From: Caballeronia novacaledonica
Lineage (GTDB): Bacteria > Pseudomonadota > Gammaproteobacteria > Burkholderiales > Burkholderiaceae
Assembly: GCF_900258035.1 (NCBI RefSeq)
Contig: NZ_OGTP01000026.1
Span: 1 to 64,000, forward strand
Length of the DNA stretch: 64,000 nucleotides
Reading direction: 5' to 3'
The notes beneath the pieces were generated by a model that saw nothing but the letters and a program-made list of their open reading frames with translations, was not told the DNA's origin and searched no databases. This document shows positions 26,305-34,546 of the stretch, in pieces (positions within the stretch are counted from its first letter, which is position 1; every line of letters begins with the position of its first letter). The position numbers were made by a program, and so were the translations under genes.

Positions 26305-27465
26305 ATGACGCTGTCGAAGTTCACGCGCCGGCTCGCCGCCGGCGTCGCCTTGTCCGTAATCGCGGCGGCCGCGCACGCGCAACTGAAGGTCGGCATCGAC
26401 CTGTCGAGCACCGGCCCCGCCGCCGCGATCGGCATCACGAGCAAGAACGCGATGCTCATGTGGCCGAAGACCATCGCCGGGCAGAGCGCGGAGTACATCA
26501 TTCTCGACGACGGCTCGGACCCCGGCGCGGCCGTGCGCAACATCCGCAAGCTCATCAGCGAGGACCATGTCGACGTGATCGTCGGGCCGAACATCACGCC
26601 GGCCGCGCTTGCCGCGCTCGATCCCGTCGCCGAATCCGAAACGCCGATGATCACGCTGATCGGCTCGGCTTCGGTCGTGGAGCCGCAGGAAGGCAAGAAG
26701 GTGTGGGCGTTCAAGATGGCGCAGACCGATCGCGCGATGGCCGACGTGATGACGCGCTACATGGCCAATCACGGCGTGAAGACGGTCGGTTTCATCGGTT
26801 TCGCCGACAGCTACGGCGATAGCTGGCTCAACGAGTTCACCAAGTTCGCCGATCTGCGTCATATCAGGATTGTCGCGAGCGAGCGCTTCAACCGGACCGA
26901 TGCGAGCGTCACCGGCCAGATTCTCAAGCTGATGGCCGCGAAGCCGGACGCGGTGCTGATCGCGGGCGCGGGCACGCCGACGGTGCTGCCGCAACGCACG
27001 CTCGTCGAGCGCGGCTACAAGGGCGCGATCTATCAGACGCACGGCATCGCGACGCCCGAGTTCATCAAGCTCGGCGGCAAGGACGTCGAAGGCACGCTGT
27101 TCCCGACGCAGCCGGTGGTCGTCGCCCGGACGCTGCCGGCGGATCATCCGTCGAAAAAGGCGGCGCTCGCGTTCGTGAACGCCTACGAGGACAAGTACGG
27201 CAAGGGCTCGGTCACGCAATTCGCCGGCGATGCGGCGGGCGTCTATCCACGTCTGCAGGATGCGGTGACGCGTGCGCTCAAGGCGGGCAAGCCGGGCACG
27301 AAAGAGTTTCGCGTGGCGCTGCGCTCGGAACTGGAGCACGCGCATGAGCTCGTCGTGCCGAACGGCGTCGTGAATACGAGCGCGACGGATCACGTCGGAC
27401 TGGATCAGCGCGCGAGCGTGATGGGCGTGATCAGGAACGGCGCGTTCACGTATCTTTCCCAGTAA
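26305..27465 (+). CDS. ABC transporter substrate-binding protein, branched-chain amino-acid type
   Basis: 386 residues. Signal peptide about residues 1-27 (FTRRLAAGVALSVIAAAAHA), then a Leu/Ile/Val-type periplasmic-binding fold (LKVGIDLSSTGPAAAIG, then DDGSDPGAAVRNIRKLI). It would capture a substrate in the periplasm; the ligand cannot be assigned and may be an aromatic or branched acid. GGAG at 26292 supports the ATG at 26305. No permease or ATPase genes flank it, so it is an orphan that must use a transporter elsewhere. Confidence 0.88.
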   Translation: MTLSKFTRRLAAGVALSVIAAAAHAQLKVGIDLSSTGPAAAIGITSKNAMLMWPKTIAGQSAEYIILDDGSDPGAAVRNIRKLISEDHVDVIVGPNITPAALAALDPVAESETPMITLIGSASVVEPQEGKKVWAFKMAQTDRAMADVMTRYMANHGVKTVGFIGFADSYGDSWLNEFTKFADLRHIRIVASERFNRTDASVTGQILKLMAAKPDAVLIAGAGTPTVLPQRTLVERGYKGAIYQTHGIATPEFIKLGGKDVEGTLFPTQPVVVARTLPADHPSKKAALAFVNAYEDKYGKGSVTQFAGDAAGVYPRLQDAVTRALKAGKPGTKEFRVALRSELEHAHELVVPNGVVNTSATDHVGLDQRASVMGVIRNGAFTYLSQ

Positions 27466-27487
27466 TTGTCGAGGCTGCCGTTGCTGC

Positions 27488-27516
27488 TTGCCGGCGGCGG
27501 CGTTTTCGGTCATAAT
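27488..27516 (+). promoter_or_regulatory. Promoter of tRNA-Leu
   Basis: TTGCCG at 27488-27493, a 17-base spacer, and CATAAT at 27511-27516, followed by a GC-rich CGCCG discriminator, a feature of stringently controlled stable-RNA promoters. It would start transcription near 27523, about 47 bases before the tRNA. Confidence 0.55.
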
Positions 27517-27569
27517 CGCCGACTCGATTAGTTCGTTGCCGCGGTTTATTCCGGTGCGAGCCGATTCAG

Positions 27570-27655
27570 GCCCAGGTGGTGAAATTGGTAGACGCAGGGG
27601 ACTCAAAATCCCCCGCCGCAAGGCGTGCCGGTTCGATTCCGGCCCTGGGCACCAG
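27570..27655 (+). tRNA. tRNA-Leu (anticodon CAA)
   Basis: 86 bases including an encoded CCA. The acceptor stem pairs GCCCAGG with CCTGGGC. The anticodon loop CTCAAAA between GGGGA and TCCCC stems gives anticodon CAA, reading UUG codons. The long variable arm (type II tRNA) is formed around CCGCAAGG, and GGTTCGATTCC is the T-arm. A promoter is visible upstream and a terminator downstream, so it is monocistronic. Confidence 0.97.
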
Positions 27656-27663
27656 AATTTTGC

Positions 27664-27693
27664 AAAAGCCGCTCCATCGTGAGCGGCTTTTTT
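27664..27693 (+). terminator. Terminator of tRNA-Leu
   Basis: AAAAGCCGCTC, loop, GAGCGGCTTTTTT: a strong stem with a run of T, 8 bases after the CCA end of the tRNA. Confidence 0.92.
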
Positions 27694-28066
27694 GCGTTTG
27701 GGGCGAGCGGATTCGGCGCTTTTTTGTACGCCCGGTCACGCAGCTCTACATTTCGCTCGCCCGGCGAAAACATGTAGTAGACCAAAACGCCGCGGCAACC
27801 TGCGCCTCTGTCGCCCGCGCAAACATTTGCGCGAAATATCGTCGGCATTTCTTCCCGCGTCCCGATTCGCGAATGTGCGCAATCGCGTAGACGCGTTTCA
27901 CCGCGCGCCGCAAAAATGGCTGCATCGGCATTCGGAAACCCGGTGCGTGGGGCATCACGGGGATGCTCGCTCGCGCAGCACCCGCATTTCGGGTTGCTTA
28001 GGACTATCTCGATGTCGTGACCCGCTCGCGCGATGCGTCGAGCCATAACTCGAAGAAGGGTACGAC
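27694..28066. other. Intergenic region without recognised gene
   Basis: 373 bases between the tRNA terminator and the zinc-ribbon gene. Open frames here are short, out of keeping with coding composition, or run into the tRNA. It must hold the promoter of the downstream gene; AAGGG at about 28056 is the likely ribosome-binding site. I see no repeat or RNA gene. Confidence 0.45.
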
Positions 28067-29758
28067 ATGAATCGACCTGAATACTCGCTGTCGCTCGACT
28101 CCGTCATCTGCAAGCGCTGCAACGCCGTCTCGCCAGCCGAGGAAGACACCTGCCCGTCCTGCGGCGCCGATCGTCAGGGCGCGATTTTCACGAGCCGCGC
28201 GGAACCGAGCGCGCCCGTGCCGGTGCCCGCGCAACTCGACATCCTCGATTGGGACGACAGCCACTGGCTGCAACGCTTCGTGCGCCGGAAGATGCTGACG
28301 TCGTATCCGAATTTCATCGAACCCGGCGAGGCGCAGGAGCAGCGGCGCAAGTCGGCACAGACGACCATCGCCGTGCTGATCGGCGGCGTAGTGGCGAGTA
28401 TCGCGGTCGGCGCGTATTTCTATGCGCGTCTGGACGACAACGCGCCGCCGGTGAGCGACGACCCGGGCATCAGCGTCGCCGGATCTGTTCGCGACCGCGC
28501 ATCCGCTGCGCCGGGCGCCGATGCTGCGCGGCATGCGTCGTTGATGCGGCCCAAAGTGGAATCGGCGAATGCGCAGGCCGTTGCGCCCGCATCGGCGACG
28601 GCGATCGCGAAGGCGAATCACGCGCGCGAAGAACACGTTGCCGCGCCGGTCGCACCGCGCGTCGAACCTCGCGTAGAGCCTCGCGTCGCCGCACCAGCGG
28701 CACACGTCGCGGCGAACTCGCCGTTGTCCAACGCCGCGTCATCGGTCAAACCGGCGACGCCGGCAACACCAACGGCACACGTCGCGGCGAATCCGCCGTC
28801 GTCCAACACCGCGTCATCGACCGCTATCGCCACGATGAGCGCTTCGGTCGCGGCCGCCGCGCCGTCGGTCAAACCCGCGACACCAACGGCACACGTCGCG
28901 GCGAACCCGCCGTCGTCCGACACCGCGTCATCGACCGCTATCGCCACGGCAAAGCCGACTGCCGCGCCGTCGATCAAACCGGCAACACCAACGGCACACG
29001 TCATGGCGAATCCGCCGTCGTCCAACACCGCGTCATCGACCGCCGTCACCACGGCAAAGCCGGCTGCCGCGCCGTCGATCAGACCGGCGACACTGCCAAC
29101 CGCATCGGCACAGCAACCGGAACCCCGTGTGAGCACGACGCTGGCCGCGGCCGCTCCGGTCGCGGCAAAGCCGTCGACACAGACGCCCGCGCCCGTCGCG
29201 ACGATCGCCTCCGTGGAAAAACCCGCCGCACATCCAGCGCCGCCGGCTCCGGAACCGCTTCCCCCGGCCGTGGCGCGAAGCATCGCGTCGATGCAACAAG
29301 CGCTCGCTGCCCGCGATCTGACGAGCGCGCGCCGTCACATGCGCGGCCTCTATGCGAGCGAGCCGCGCAGTCCGGAAATCCAGCAGCTCGCGGGCGAATT
29401 GTCGCGTCAGGAGCGTGCGCGCGACGGCGCAATGGCCACCGCCCGCGCCTGCGCCGCGAACATGGATCCGGCGTGCGCGCTGCGCAATGCGCGCCGCGCG
29501 GTGGCGCTCGACCCGCGCAACGGACAGACGCAGGCGACCCTGCGTCGTGCGCTCGCCGTGCAGAACGAGAGCAACACCGAATACTTCCGGCAAGCCAGCG
29601 GCATACCAAAGCCGATCGTCCCGACGATGACCTTCGACGGCCGCTGGACCGCCGGCTCGCGGCACCCCGCGATGTCGGGCGACGACGACGATTCGCGCTA
29701 CACGCTCTTCGGCCTCGGCGTGCCGGCGGTATCGAAAGGACGGGGCGACGCGCACTGA
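28067..29758 (+). CDS. Zinc-ribbon membrane-anchored protein with Ala/Pro-rich repeated linker and TPR-like C-terminus
   Basis: 563 residues; no named family recognised. An N-terminal zinc ribbon has paired Cys at 15/18 (CKRC) and 29/32 (CPSC). One membrane helix lies at about residues 99-120 (TIAVLIGGVVASIAVGAYFY), so the ribbon faces the cytoplasm and the rest is likely periplasmic. Residues about 205-345 are a low-complexity linker built from repeats of TAHVAANPPSSNTASST. Residues about 403-500 look like helical TPR-type pairs (ALAARDLTSARRHMRGLYAS, then ACALRNARRAVALDPRNG). This layout resembles scaffold proteins at the envelope, but I assign no function. It lies alone between tRNA-Leu and the TIGR03118 gene. 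Confidence 0.8.
   Translation: MNRPEYSLSLDSVICKRCNAVSPAEEDTCPSCGADRQGAIFTSRAEPSAPVPVPAQLDILDWDDSHWLQRFVRRKMLTSYPNFIEPGEAQEQRRKSAQTTIAVLIGGVVASIAVGAYFYARLDDNAPPVSDDPGISVAGSVRDRASAAPGADAARHASLMRPKVESANAQAVAPASATAIAKANHAREEHVAAPVAPRVEPRVEPRVAAPAAHVAANSPLSNAASSVKPATPATPTAHVAANPPSSNTASSTAIATMSASVAAAAPSVKPATPTAHVAANPPSSDTASSTAIATAKPTAAPSIKPATPTAHVMANPPSSNTASSTAVTTAKPAAAPSIRPATLPTASAQQPEPRVSTTLAAAAPVAAKPSTQTPAPVATIASVEKPAAHPAPPAPEPLPPAVARSIASMQQALAARDLTSARRHMRGLYASEPRSPEIQQLAGELSRQERARDGAMATARACAANMDPACALRNARRAVALDPRNGQTQATLRRALAVQNESNTEYFRQASGIPKPIVPTMTFDGRWTAGSRHPAMSGDDDDSRYTLFGLGVPAVSKGRGDAH
28687..29100 (+). repeat. In-frame tandem repeats inside the zinc-ribbon gene
   Basis: Three nearly identical units share ACACCAACGGCACACGTC, beginning at 28766, 28880 and 28985, with a degenerate earlier unit at about 28687. 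Spacings are 114 and 105 bases, both multiples of 3, so copy-number change would keep the frame. Units encode a Pro/Ala/Ser/Thr-rich segment ending in TASSTAIAT. Confidence 0.8.
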
Positions 29759-29866
29759 CACACATCGAAACAAACACCGGTTTGCGAACGGAATAAGCCA
29801 CGAGGCGCATCCGTTTAGAGGTGACGAACGAACTGACGGCGCACCGCTGCCGAAGGAGTCACCATC

Positions 29867-30961
29867 ATGCAAACCGGATTGTGGAGCCGCTTCGTCGTCT
29901 GCGCCGCGGCGCTCGTGACATTGACGGGCCTTGTATCGTGCGGCGGCTCGGACGACAACATGCCCGCGCCGACGCGCTTCAAGATGTCGATCGTCGTATC
30001 CGACGGCGCCGTGCCCGCGCCGCACACGGACCCGAACCTGAAGAACGGCTGGGGCGTCGCGTTCAATCCGAACGGCTTCGTGTGGGTCGCCAACAACGGC
30101 ACGCAGACGGCCACGCTCTACGACGGCAACGGCGTCGTTCAATCGCTCGTCGTCTCGATTCCCGCGACCGCGGCCGGTCCGGCCAATCCCACCGGAATCG
30201 TCTTCAACAAAGGACCGGATCTCACGCTCGCGCGCAACGGCAAGTCGGGCGTCGCCGCGTTCATCTTCGCGGGCGAAGGCGGCTCGATCACCGCGTGGGC
30301 GCCCGCCGTCGACATGACGCACGCGTTCACCGCCGTCGATTCGAGCGCGTCCGGCGCCATCTACAAGGGACTCGCGATCGCCACCACGGCGGCGGGCGGG
30401 CATCGCCTGTACGCGACCGACTTCCACAACAACAGAATCGACGTCTTCGACGGCACGTTCACGAAGATCGTCACGCCCGGCAGCTTCACGGACACGCAGA
30501 TTCCGGCAGGCTTCGCGCCCTTCGGCATTCAGGCGATCGGCTCGAAGATCTTCGTCACCTACGCGAAGCAGGACAGCGACGCCGAGGACGACGTGCCGGG
30601 CGCGGGCCAGGGCTTCGTCGACGTGTTCGACATCGACGGCAACCTGATGCAGCGCTTCGCGGCGAACGGCGCGCTGAATGCGCCGTGGGGCATTGCGCAG
30701 GCGCCCGGCAACTTCGGCACGTTCAGCAACGACATTCTCGTCGGCAATTTCGGCGACGGCACGATCAACGCGTTCGATCCGAATACCGGCGCGTTCGTCG
30801 GCCAATTGGCCAATACGGACGGCACGCCGCTCGTGCAGCGCGGCTTGTGGGGCATCGCGTTCGGCAACAACTTGAACGCGCAGCCCTCCAACACGCTCTT
30901 CTTCGCCGCCGGCCCGAACTTCGAAGCCGACGGCGCGTACGGCCGCATCGACATGCAATGA
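29867..30961 (+). CDS. TIGR03118 family lipoprotein
   Basis: 364 residues. The lipobox LVSC puts the lipidated Cys at residue 25, so the protein is likely anchored in a membrane facing the periplasm. The body is a beta-propeller-like sequence with repeats such as GWGVAFNPNGFVWVANNGT, APWGIAQAPGNFG and GLWGIAFGNNLNA, characteristic of the TIGR03118 family. Function is unknown. AGGAG precedes the ATG at 29867. A strong terminator follows, so it is a single-gene unit. Confidence 0.87.
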   Translation: MQTGLWSRFVVCAAALVTLTGLVSCGGSDDNMPAPTRFKMSIVVSDGAVPAPHTDPNLKNGWGVAFNPNGFVWVANNGTQTATLYDGNGVVQSLVVSIPATAAGPANPTGIVFNKGPDLTLARNGKSGVAAFIFAGEGGSITAWAPAVDMTHAFTAVDSSASGAIYKGLAIATTAAGGHRLYATDFHNNRIDVFDGTFTKIVTPGSFTDTQIPAGFAPFGIQAIGSKIFVTYAKQDSDAEDDVPGAGQGFVDVFDIDGNLMQRFAANGALNAPWGIAQAPGNFGTFSNDILVGNFGDGTINAFDPNTGAFVGQLANTDGTPLVQRGLWGIAFGNNLNAQPSNTLFFAAGPNFEADGAYGRIDMQ

Positions 30962-31036
30962 AGCGCGCAACGCGTTTCCCTGGGCGATGACGCCGGCCCC
31001 GGACGCCCCTTCGTCCGGATGCGCATCGCCACGCTC

Positions 31037-31069
31037 GGCGCCGCCCGCGGTTCGGGCGGCGCTCTTTTT
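31037..31069 (+). terminator. Terminator after the TIGR03118 gene
   Basis: Perfect 10-bp stem GCGCCGCCCG / CGGGCGGCGC with loop CGGTT and a run of T. It sits about 76 bases after the stop of the TIGR03118 gene and before rsuA. Confidence 0.9.
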
Positions 31070-31138
31070 GTCTGCGCGCCGCGCGCACGGACCGAAAGCG
31101 CCGCTTGCTAGAATGCGCGCTTCAACTCCGCTCATCCG

Positions 31139-31849
31139 ATGGACCTCGAAACCCTCCTCTTCTCCCAAGGCTTCGGGTCGCGCCGCCAGTGCCGCGGTAT
31201 CGTCGCCGAAGGCCGCGTGCGCATCGCGGGCGTCGTGCATGACGATCCGCGCGCCGATGTATCCGTCGCGGCCGGTCTCGAATTCGAAGTCGACGATCAT
31301 CTCTGGCCGTATCGCGAAAAGGCGTACATCGCGCTGAACAAACCGGCGGGCTACGAATGCTCGCGCGATCCGCAGCATCATCTGAGCGTGTTTCATCTGC
31401 TGCCGCCGCAGTTCGTCGAACGCGGCGTGCAGTCGGTCGGGCGGCTCGATCAGGACACCACCGGCCTGCTTCTTCTCTCCGACGACGGCGCGTTCGTTCA
31501 CGCGTTCACGTCGCCCAAACGGAAGGTGCCGAAGGTCTATCTCGCGACCGTGCGTCATCCGCTGGACGATCAACAGCTCGCGAAGCTGCGCGAAGGCGTG
31601 CTGCTGCACGGCGAGTCGAAGCCGAGCGCCGCGCTCGCGGCCGTTCGGCGCGACGACCATCTGCTCGAACTCACCGTGCTCGAAGGCAAATATCATCAGG
31701 TGAAACGCATGGTCGCGGCCGCCGGGAACCGCGTGGAGAAGCTGCATCGCGAGCGGGTCGGCGGTTTTGCCTTGCCCGGCACGCTTGCCGAAGGCGCATG
31801 GCGCTGGCTCGAAGAAACCGATCTCGCCGCGTTGCGCCGGGAGTCGTAG
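31139..31849 (+). CDS. rsuA: 16S rRNA pseudouridine synthase RsuA type
   Basis: 236 residues. N-terminal S4 RNA-binding domain (MDLETLLFSQGFGSRRQCRG) and a catalytic domain with VGRLDQDTTGLLLLSDDG, where the Asp is the catalytic residue of the RsuA/RluB/E/F group; GKYHQVKRM follows. RsuA modifies U516 of 16S rRNA; the Asp-containing VGRLD motif is shared with RluB, RluE and RluF, so the target is an inference from length and overall similarity. Confidence 0.88.
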   Translation: MDLETLLFSQGFGSRRQCRGIVAEGRVRIAGVVHDDPRADVSVAAGLEFEVDDHLWPYREKAYIALNKPAGYECSRDPQHHLSVFHLLPPQFVERGVQSVGRLDQDTTGLLLLSDDGAFVHAFTSPKRKVPKVYLATVRHPLDDQQLAKLREGVLLHGESKPSAALAAVRRDDHLLELTVLEGKYHQVKRMVAAAGNRVEKLHRERVGGFALPGTLAEGAWRWLEETDLAALRRES

Positions 31850-32014
31850 GCGCGGGCGCGCGGGCCGTCGCCGCCACCATCGACACATTCAGCATGCAAA
31901 TCGGTAGAAGCCCTCAGTGACGCCCGCTGCGGCGCAGCATGCCTTCCGCCCTCCGCACTCTTATACTGGTCTTACGGATACCAAAAATGACTATCAAAAA
32001 AGCAGGAGGGCATC

Positions 32015-32191
32015 ATGGTCTCCCATTCGGCCGTCGCGCTGATCGCGTTCGTCGCGCTGGGCGCTGTCCTCATCGGGGTGCTGGGCATCGTCATGCACGT
32101 GCGGCACAAGTATTCGCCGAATCTCATCGGCGCATTGATCGGCGCGCTGATGTGCTTCGTCCTGCTCGAAACGATTCCGGCGCTGATCTAG
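32015..32191 (+). CDS. Small hydrophobic protein with two membrane helices
   Basis: 58 residues, too short to show in many ORF scans. AGGAGGG at 32003-32009 gives a strong ribosome-binding site with ideal spacing. The product begins MVSHSAVALIAFVALGAVL and has two hydrophobic stretches (about residues 6-26 and 37-57) separated by a short basic turn MHVRHKYSP, so a helical hairpin in the inner membrane. I do not recognise a family. It ends tail-to-tail with the minus-strand gene at 32188, overlapping by 4 bases. A TATACT hexamer at 31962 may be its -10 box. Confidence 0.72.
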   Translation: MVSHSAVALIAFVALGAVLIGVLGIVMHVRHKYSPNLIGALIGALMCFVLLETIPALI

Positions 32192-33201
32192 CGCCGCGTG
32201 GCTGTGCGCAGAAAATCGTCGACGGTCGGATGGCGCAGCACGTAACGCAATTCGCGCTTCAGGCGCGCGTTGGCGATGCGCCGCGATTCGCGCATGAACG
32301 AAAGCGTGACCGGTTCGAGGCGCGCTTCGGCTTCGCGCCGCGAAATGCGCGGTGCGCGCGGCAAACCGTACGCATCGGCCACGCGGTCGAAGTAATCCGC
32401 CATGCGCAAGTCCGTGTCGTCTGACGCGTTGATGACGCGCTGCGCCCGTCCGCGCGCGAGGGCGCGCAGAAGAATCGCGGCGAGGTCGTCGGCGTGGATG
32501 TGATTCGTAAAGACGTCGTCGGATTCGATCAGCGCGGGCATGCCCTTTTCGATACGCGCAACCGGCAGGCGATTCGCCGCGTAAATGCCCGGAATCCGCG
32601 CGATCGACACGCGCCAGCCGCTTCGCGCCCCCGCCGCCCGCAATTGCCGCTCCGCCGACACGCGCCGCCGCGCGCGCTCGTTCTCCGGCCGCGCGGGACG
32701 CGTTTCGTCGATCCACGCGCCGGCGCAGTCGCCATAGACGCCGGTCGTGCTCGCGTAGACGAAGCGCGTGCCCGGTCCGGTCTGCCGCTTCGTGGCCGCG
32801 CGAAGGCCGTCGGGTACAATGAAAGATGTTTTTCCGGCGCGATCCGCATGCAGCCAGTGCGTCTTCGGGCCGCGTGCCACCGCGCGGCGCGGGCGGCGCA
32901 ACGCGGCGATCAGCGCGCGCGTTCGGCGATCCGAATCGCCGTCACGCTGCGGCGGCGCGAGATGCAGCACGTCGCGCGCGAGGCCCGCGAGCCTGCCGAG
33001 ACTGCGGCGCAGATCGAGGTCGCCGGAAATCGGCGTCGCGCCGGCTGCGCGCAACTCGCCCGCGCGCTCCGGATGATGCGTGAGCGCGATGACGCGAGGC
33101 GCGGCGGCCCGCGCACGCAGCAGCGGCAGCGCGCGCATGCCGACATCGCCGCACCCGACGATGAGCACACGCGCGCGGCGAAGGTTTCGAGTGGCGATCA
33201 T
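32188..33201 (-). CDS. NAD(P)-dependent SDR/epimerase-like protein
   Basis: 337 residues. A Rossmann nucleotide-binding N-terminus (VLIVGCGDVG, residues about 12-21) and an atypical-SDR catalytic Tyr region (YASTTGVYGDC, near 150) place it among NAD-dependent epimerase/dehydratase-like proteins of the YeeZ type. The substrate is unknown. It is divergent from the ferredoxin-reductase gene and overlaps the 58-residue gene at its 3' end. Very rich in Arg, in keeping with its local GC content. Confidence 0.82.
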   Translation of the reverse strand: MIATRNLRRARVLIVGCGDVGMRALPLLRARAAAPRVIALTHHPERAGELRAAGATPISGDLDLRRSLGRLAGLARDVLHLAPPQRDGDSDRRTRALIAALRRPRRAVARGPKTHWLHADRAGKTSFIVPDGLRAATKRQTGPGTRFVYASTTGVYGDCAGAWIDETRPARPENERARRRVSAERQLRAAGARSGWRVSIARIPGIYAANRLPVARIEKGMPALIESDDVFTNHIHADDLAAILLRALARGRAQRVINASDDTDLRMADYFDRVADAYGLPRAPRISRREAEARLEPVTLSFMRESRRIANARLKRELRYVLRHPTVDDFLRTATRR

Positions 33202-33287
33202 CCGGGCATTCTATCCGTCGCCCGAAACCGGCGTGCGGCGTCGAAAAAGACGAACGAGACAACTCTACACATCGCAGAAATCGATCT

Positions 33288-34319
33288 ATGGCTTTCAACG
33301 TAACGCTCCGGCAAAGCGGCCGGCAGTTTCAGGTAGAACCCGACGAACCCATTCTCACCGCCGCGCTGCGCCAGGGCATCGGCCTGCCGTACGGTTGCAA
33401 GAACGGCGCGTGCGGCTCCTGCAAGGGCGCCGTCGTGAGCGGTGAAGTCGAGCAGGCGCCGCATTCGTCGTCGGCATTGTCGAACGACGAAAAAACCCGC
33501 GGCCTGGCCCTCTTCTGCTGCGCGACCGCGCAGACCGACCTCGAAATCGACGTGCGCGAAGTCGCGGGCGTCGGCGACGTGCAGGTGAAAAAGCTGCCCT
33601 GCCGCGTGAATGCGCTCGACCGCAAGGCCGACGACGTCATCGAACTGAAGTTGCAACTGCCCGCCAACGAGCGTCTGCAGTATTACGCCGGCCAGTACAT
33701 CGAATTCATCCTGAAGGACGGCAAGCGCCGCAGCTATTCGATGGCGAGCCCGCCGCATCACGAAGGCCCGCTCGAACTGCATATCCGTCATATGCCGGGC
33801 GGCACGTTCACGGATCACGTGTTCGGCGCGATGAAGGAGCGCGACATCCTGCGCTTCGAAGGCCCGCTCGGCACGTTCTTCCTGCGCGACGAATCCGAGA
33901 AACCGATCGTGCTGCTCGCGTCGGGCACGGGTTTCGCGCCGATCAAGGCGATCATCGAGCATGCGGTGTTCAAGAACCTGAACCGGCCGATGACGCTCTA
34001 CTGGGGCGGCCGCCGCAAGAAAGATCTCTACATGATGGATCTCGCCGCGCAATGGGCGAAGGACATCCCGAACTTCACGTTCGTGCCGGTGCTCTCCGAG
34101 CCCGACGCGAACGACAACTGGACGGGCCGCACGGGCTTCGTTCATCGCGCTGTCATCGAAGATCTGCCAGACTTGAGCGGCTATCAGGTGTATGCGTGCG
34201 GCGCGCCCGTGATGGTGGAATCGGCGCAGCGCGATTTCACGCAGCATCATCGCCTGCCGGAGGACGAGTTCTATGCGGATTCGTTCACGAGCGCGGCGGA
34301 TCTGGCGCACCCCGTGTGA
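33288..34319 (+). CDS. 2Fe-2S ferredoxin / FNR-type reductase fusion (AscD-like)
   Basis: 343 residues. An N-terminal plant-type ferredoxin domain has Cys ligands at 37, 42, 45 (GCKNGACGSCKG) and 77 (FCCAT). It continues into an FAD domain (GKRRSYSMASPP near 143) and an NAD(P)H domain (LLASGTGFAPIKAI near 210; YACGAPVMV near 300). The family is often named CDP-6-deoxy-delta-3,4-glucoseen reductase, but also covers electron-transfer components of oxygenases. No sugar-nucleotide or oxygenase genes are nearby, so its redox partner is unknown and the sugar-related name is doubtful. Confidence 0.88.
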   Translation: MAFNVTLRQSGRQFQVEPDEPILTAALRQGIGLPYGCKNGACGSCKGAVVSGEVEQAPHSSSALSNDEKTRGLALFCCATAQTDLEIDVREVAGVGDVQVKKLPCRVNALDRKADDVIELKLQLPANERLQYYAGQYIEFILKDGKRRSYSMASPPHHEGPLELHIRHMPGGTFTDHVFGAMKERDILRFEGPLGTFFLRDESEKPIVLLASGTGFAPIKAIIEHAVFKNLNRPMTLYWGGRRKKDLYMMDLAAQWAKDIPNFTFVPVLSEPDANDNWTGRTGFVHRAVIEDLPDLSGYQVYACGAPVMVESAQRDFTQHHRLPEDEFYADSFTSAADLAHPV

Positions 34320-34363
34320 TGTTGCACGTAACCGGCGCGCGGACAAAAAATCCGCGTGCACGG

Positions 34364-34393
34364 TTTACAGGCAGCAACCGCTTAACGTATCCT
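34364..34393 (+). promoter_or_regulatory. Candidate promoter of a small RNA or leader
   Basis: TTTACA at 34364-34369 (one mismatch to TTGACA), an 18-base spacer and TATCCT at 34388-34393 (two mismatches to TATAAT). It lies in the gap between the ferredoxin-reductase gene and the aminotransferase gene, upstream of a strong terminator. Confidence 0.4.
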
Positions 34394-34399
34394 TCGCGA

Positions 34400-34546
34400 A
34401 TGATCAGAATCCTGAACGCACTTCGACGTCGCCGCTCGCCGCTTCCCTAGGGATGCCGCTGGCTCGTCATGCATTTGCGCTCACGGTTCGGTCTTGCCGA
34501 AACGTACGAAATGAAGCCACGGACATTCCGTGGCTTTTGTTTTTTT
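34400..34546 (+). ncRNA. Candidate small RNA or attenuator leader
   Basis: No coding frame is convincing, but a plausible promoter precedes and a strong intrinsic terminator (34513-34546) follows. The segment also has a stem TTCGG/CCGAA at 34487-34501. A free-standing RNA of about 150 bases is one reading; the other is a leader of the downstream aminotransferase mRNA, since the terminator ends 40 bases before that ATG. A simple extended 3' end of the upstream mRNA is a third possibility. Boundaries are estimates. Confidence 0.4.
34513..34546 (+). terminator. Intrinsic terminator upstream of the aminotransferase gene
   Basis: AAGCCACGG, loop ACATT, CCGTGGCTT followed by TTGTTTTTTT. One of the clearest terminators in the window. 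It stands just 39 bases ahead of the aminotransferase ATG, with no room for a normal promoter between them. Confidence 0.9.

Noticed and set aside
27603-28046. Minus-strand frame over tRNA-Leu ending in NRTGTPCGGGF
   Set aside because: That C-terminus is the reverse translation of the tRNA; a common false gene next to tRNA-Leu.
29821-30990. 389-residue frame overlapping the TIGR03118 gene
   Set aside because: Shadow frame with strong Arg bias; the TIGR03118 frame has lipobox and propeller repeats.
33080-33445. Frame bridging the SDR and ferredoxin-reductase starts
   Set aside because: Runs through the divergent promoter gap and into another gene out of phase; no start signal.
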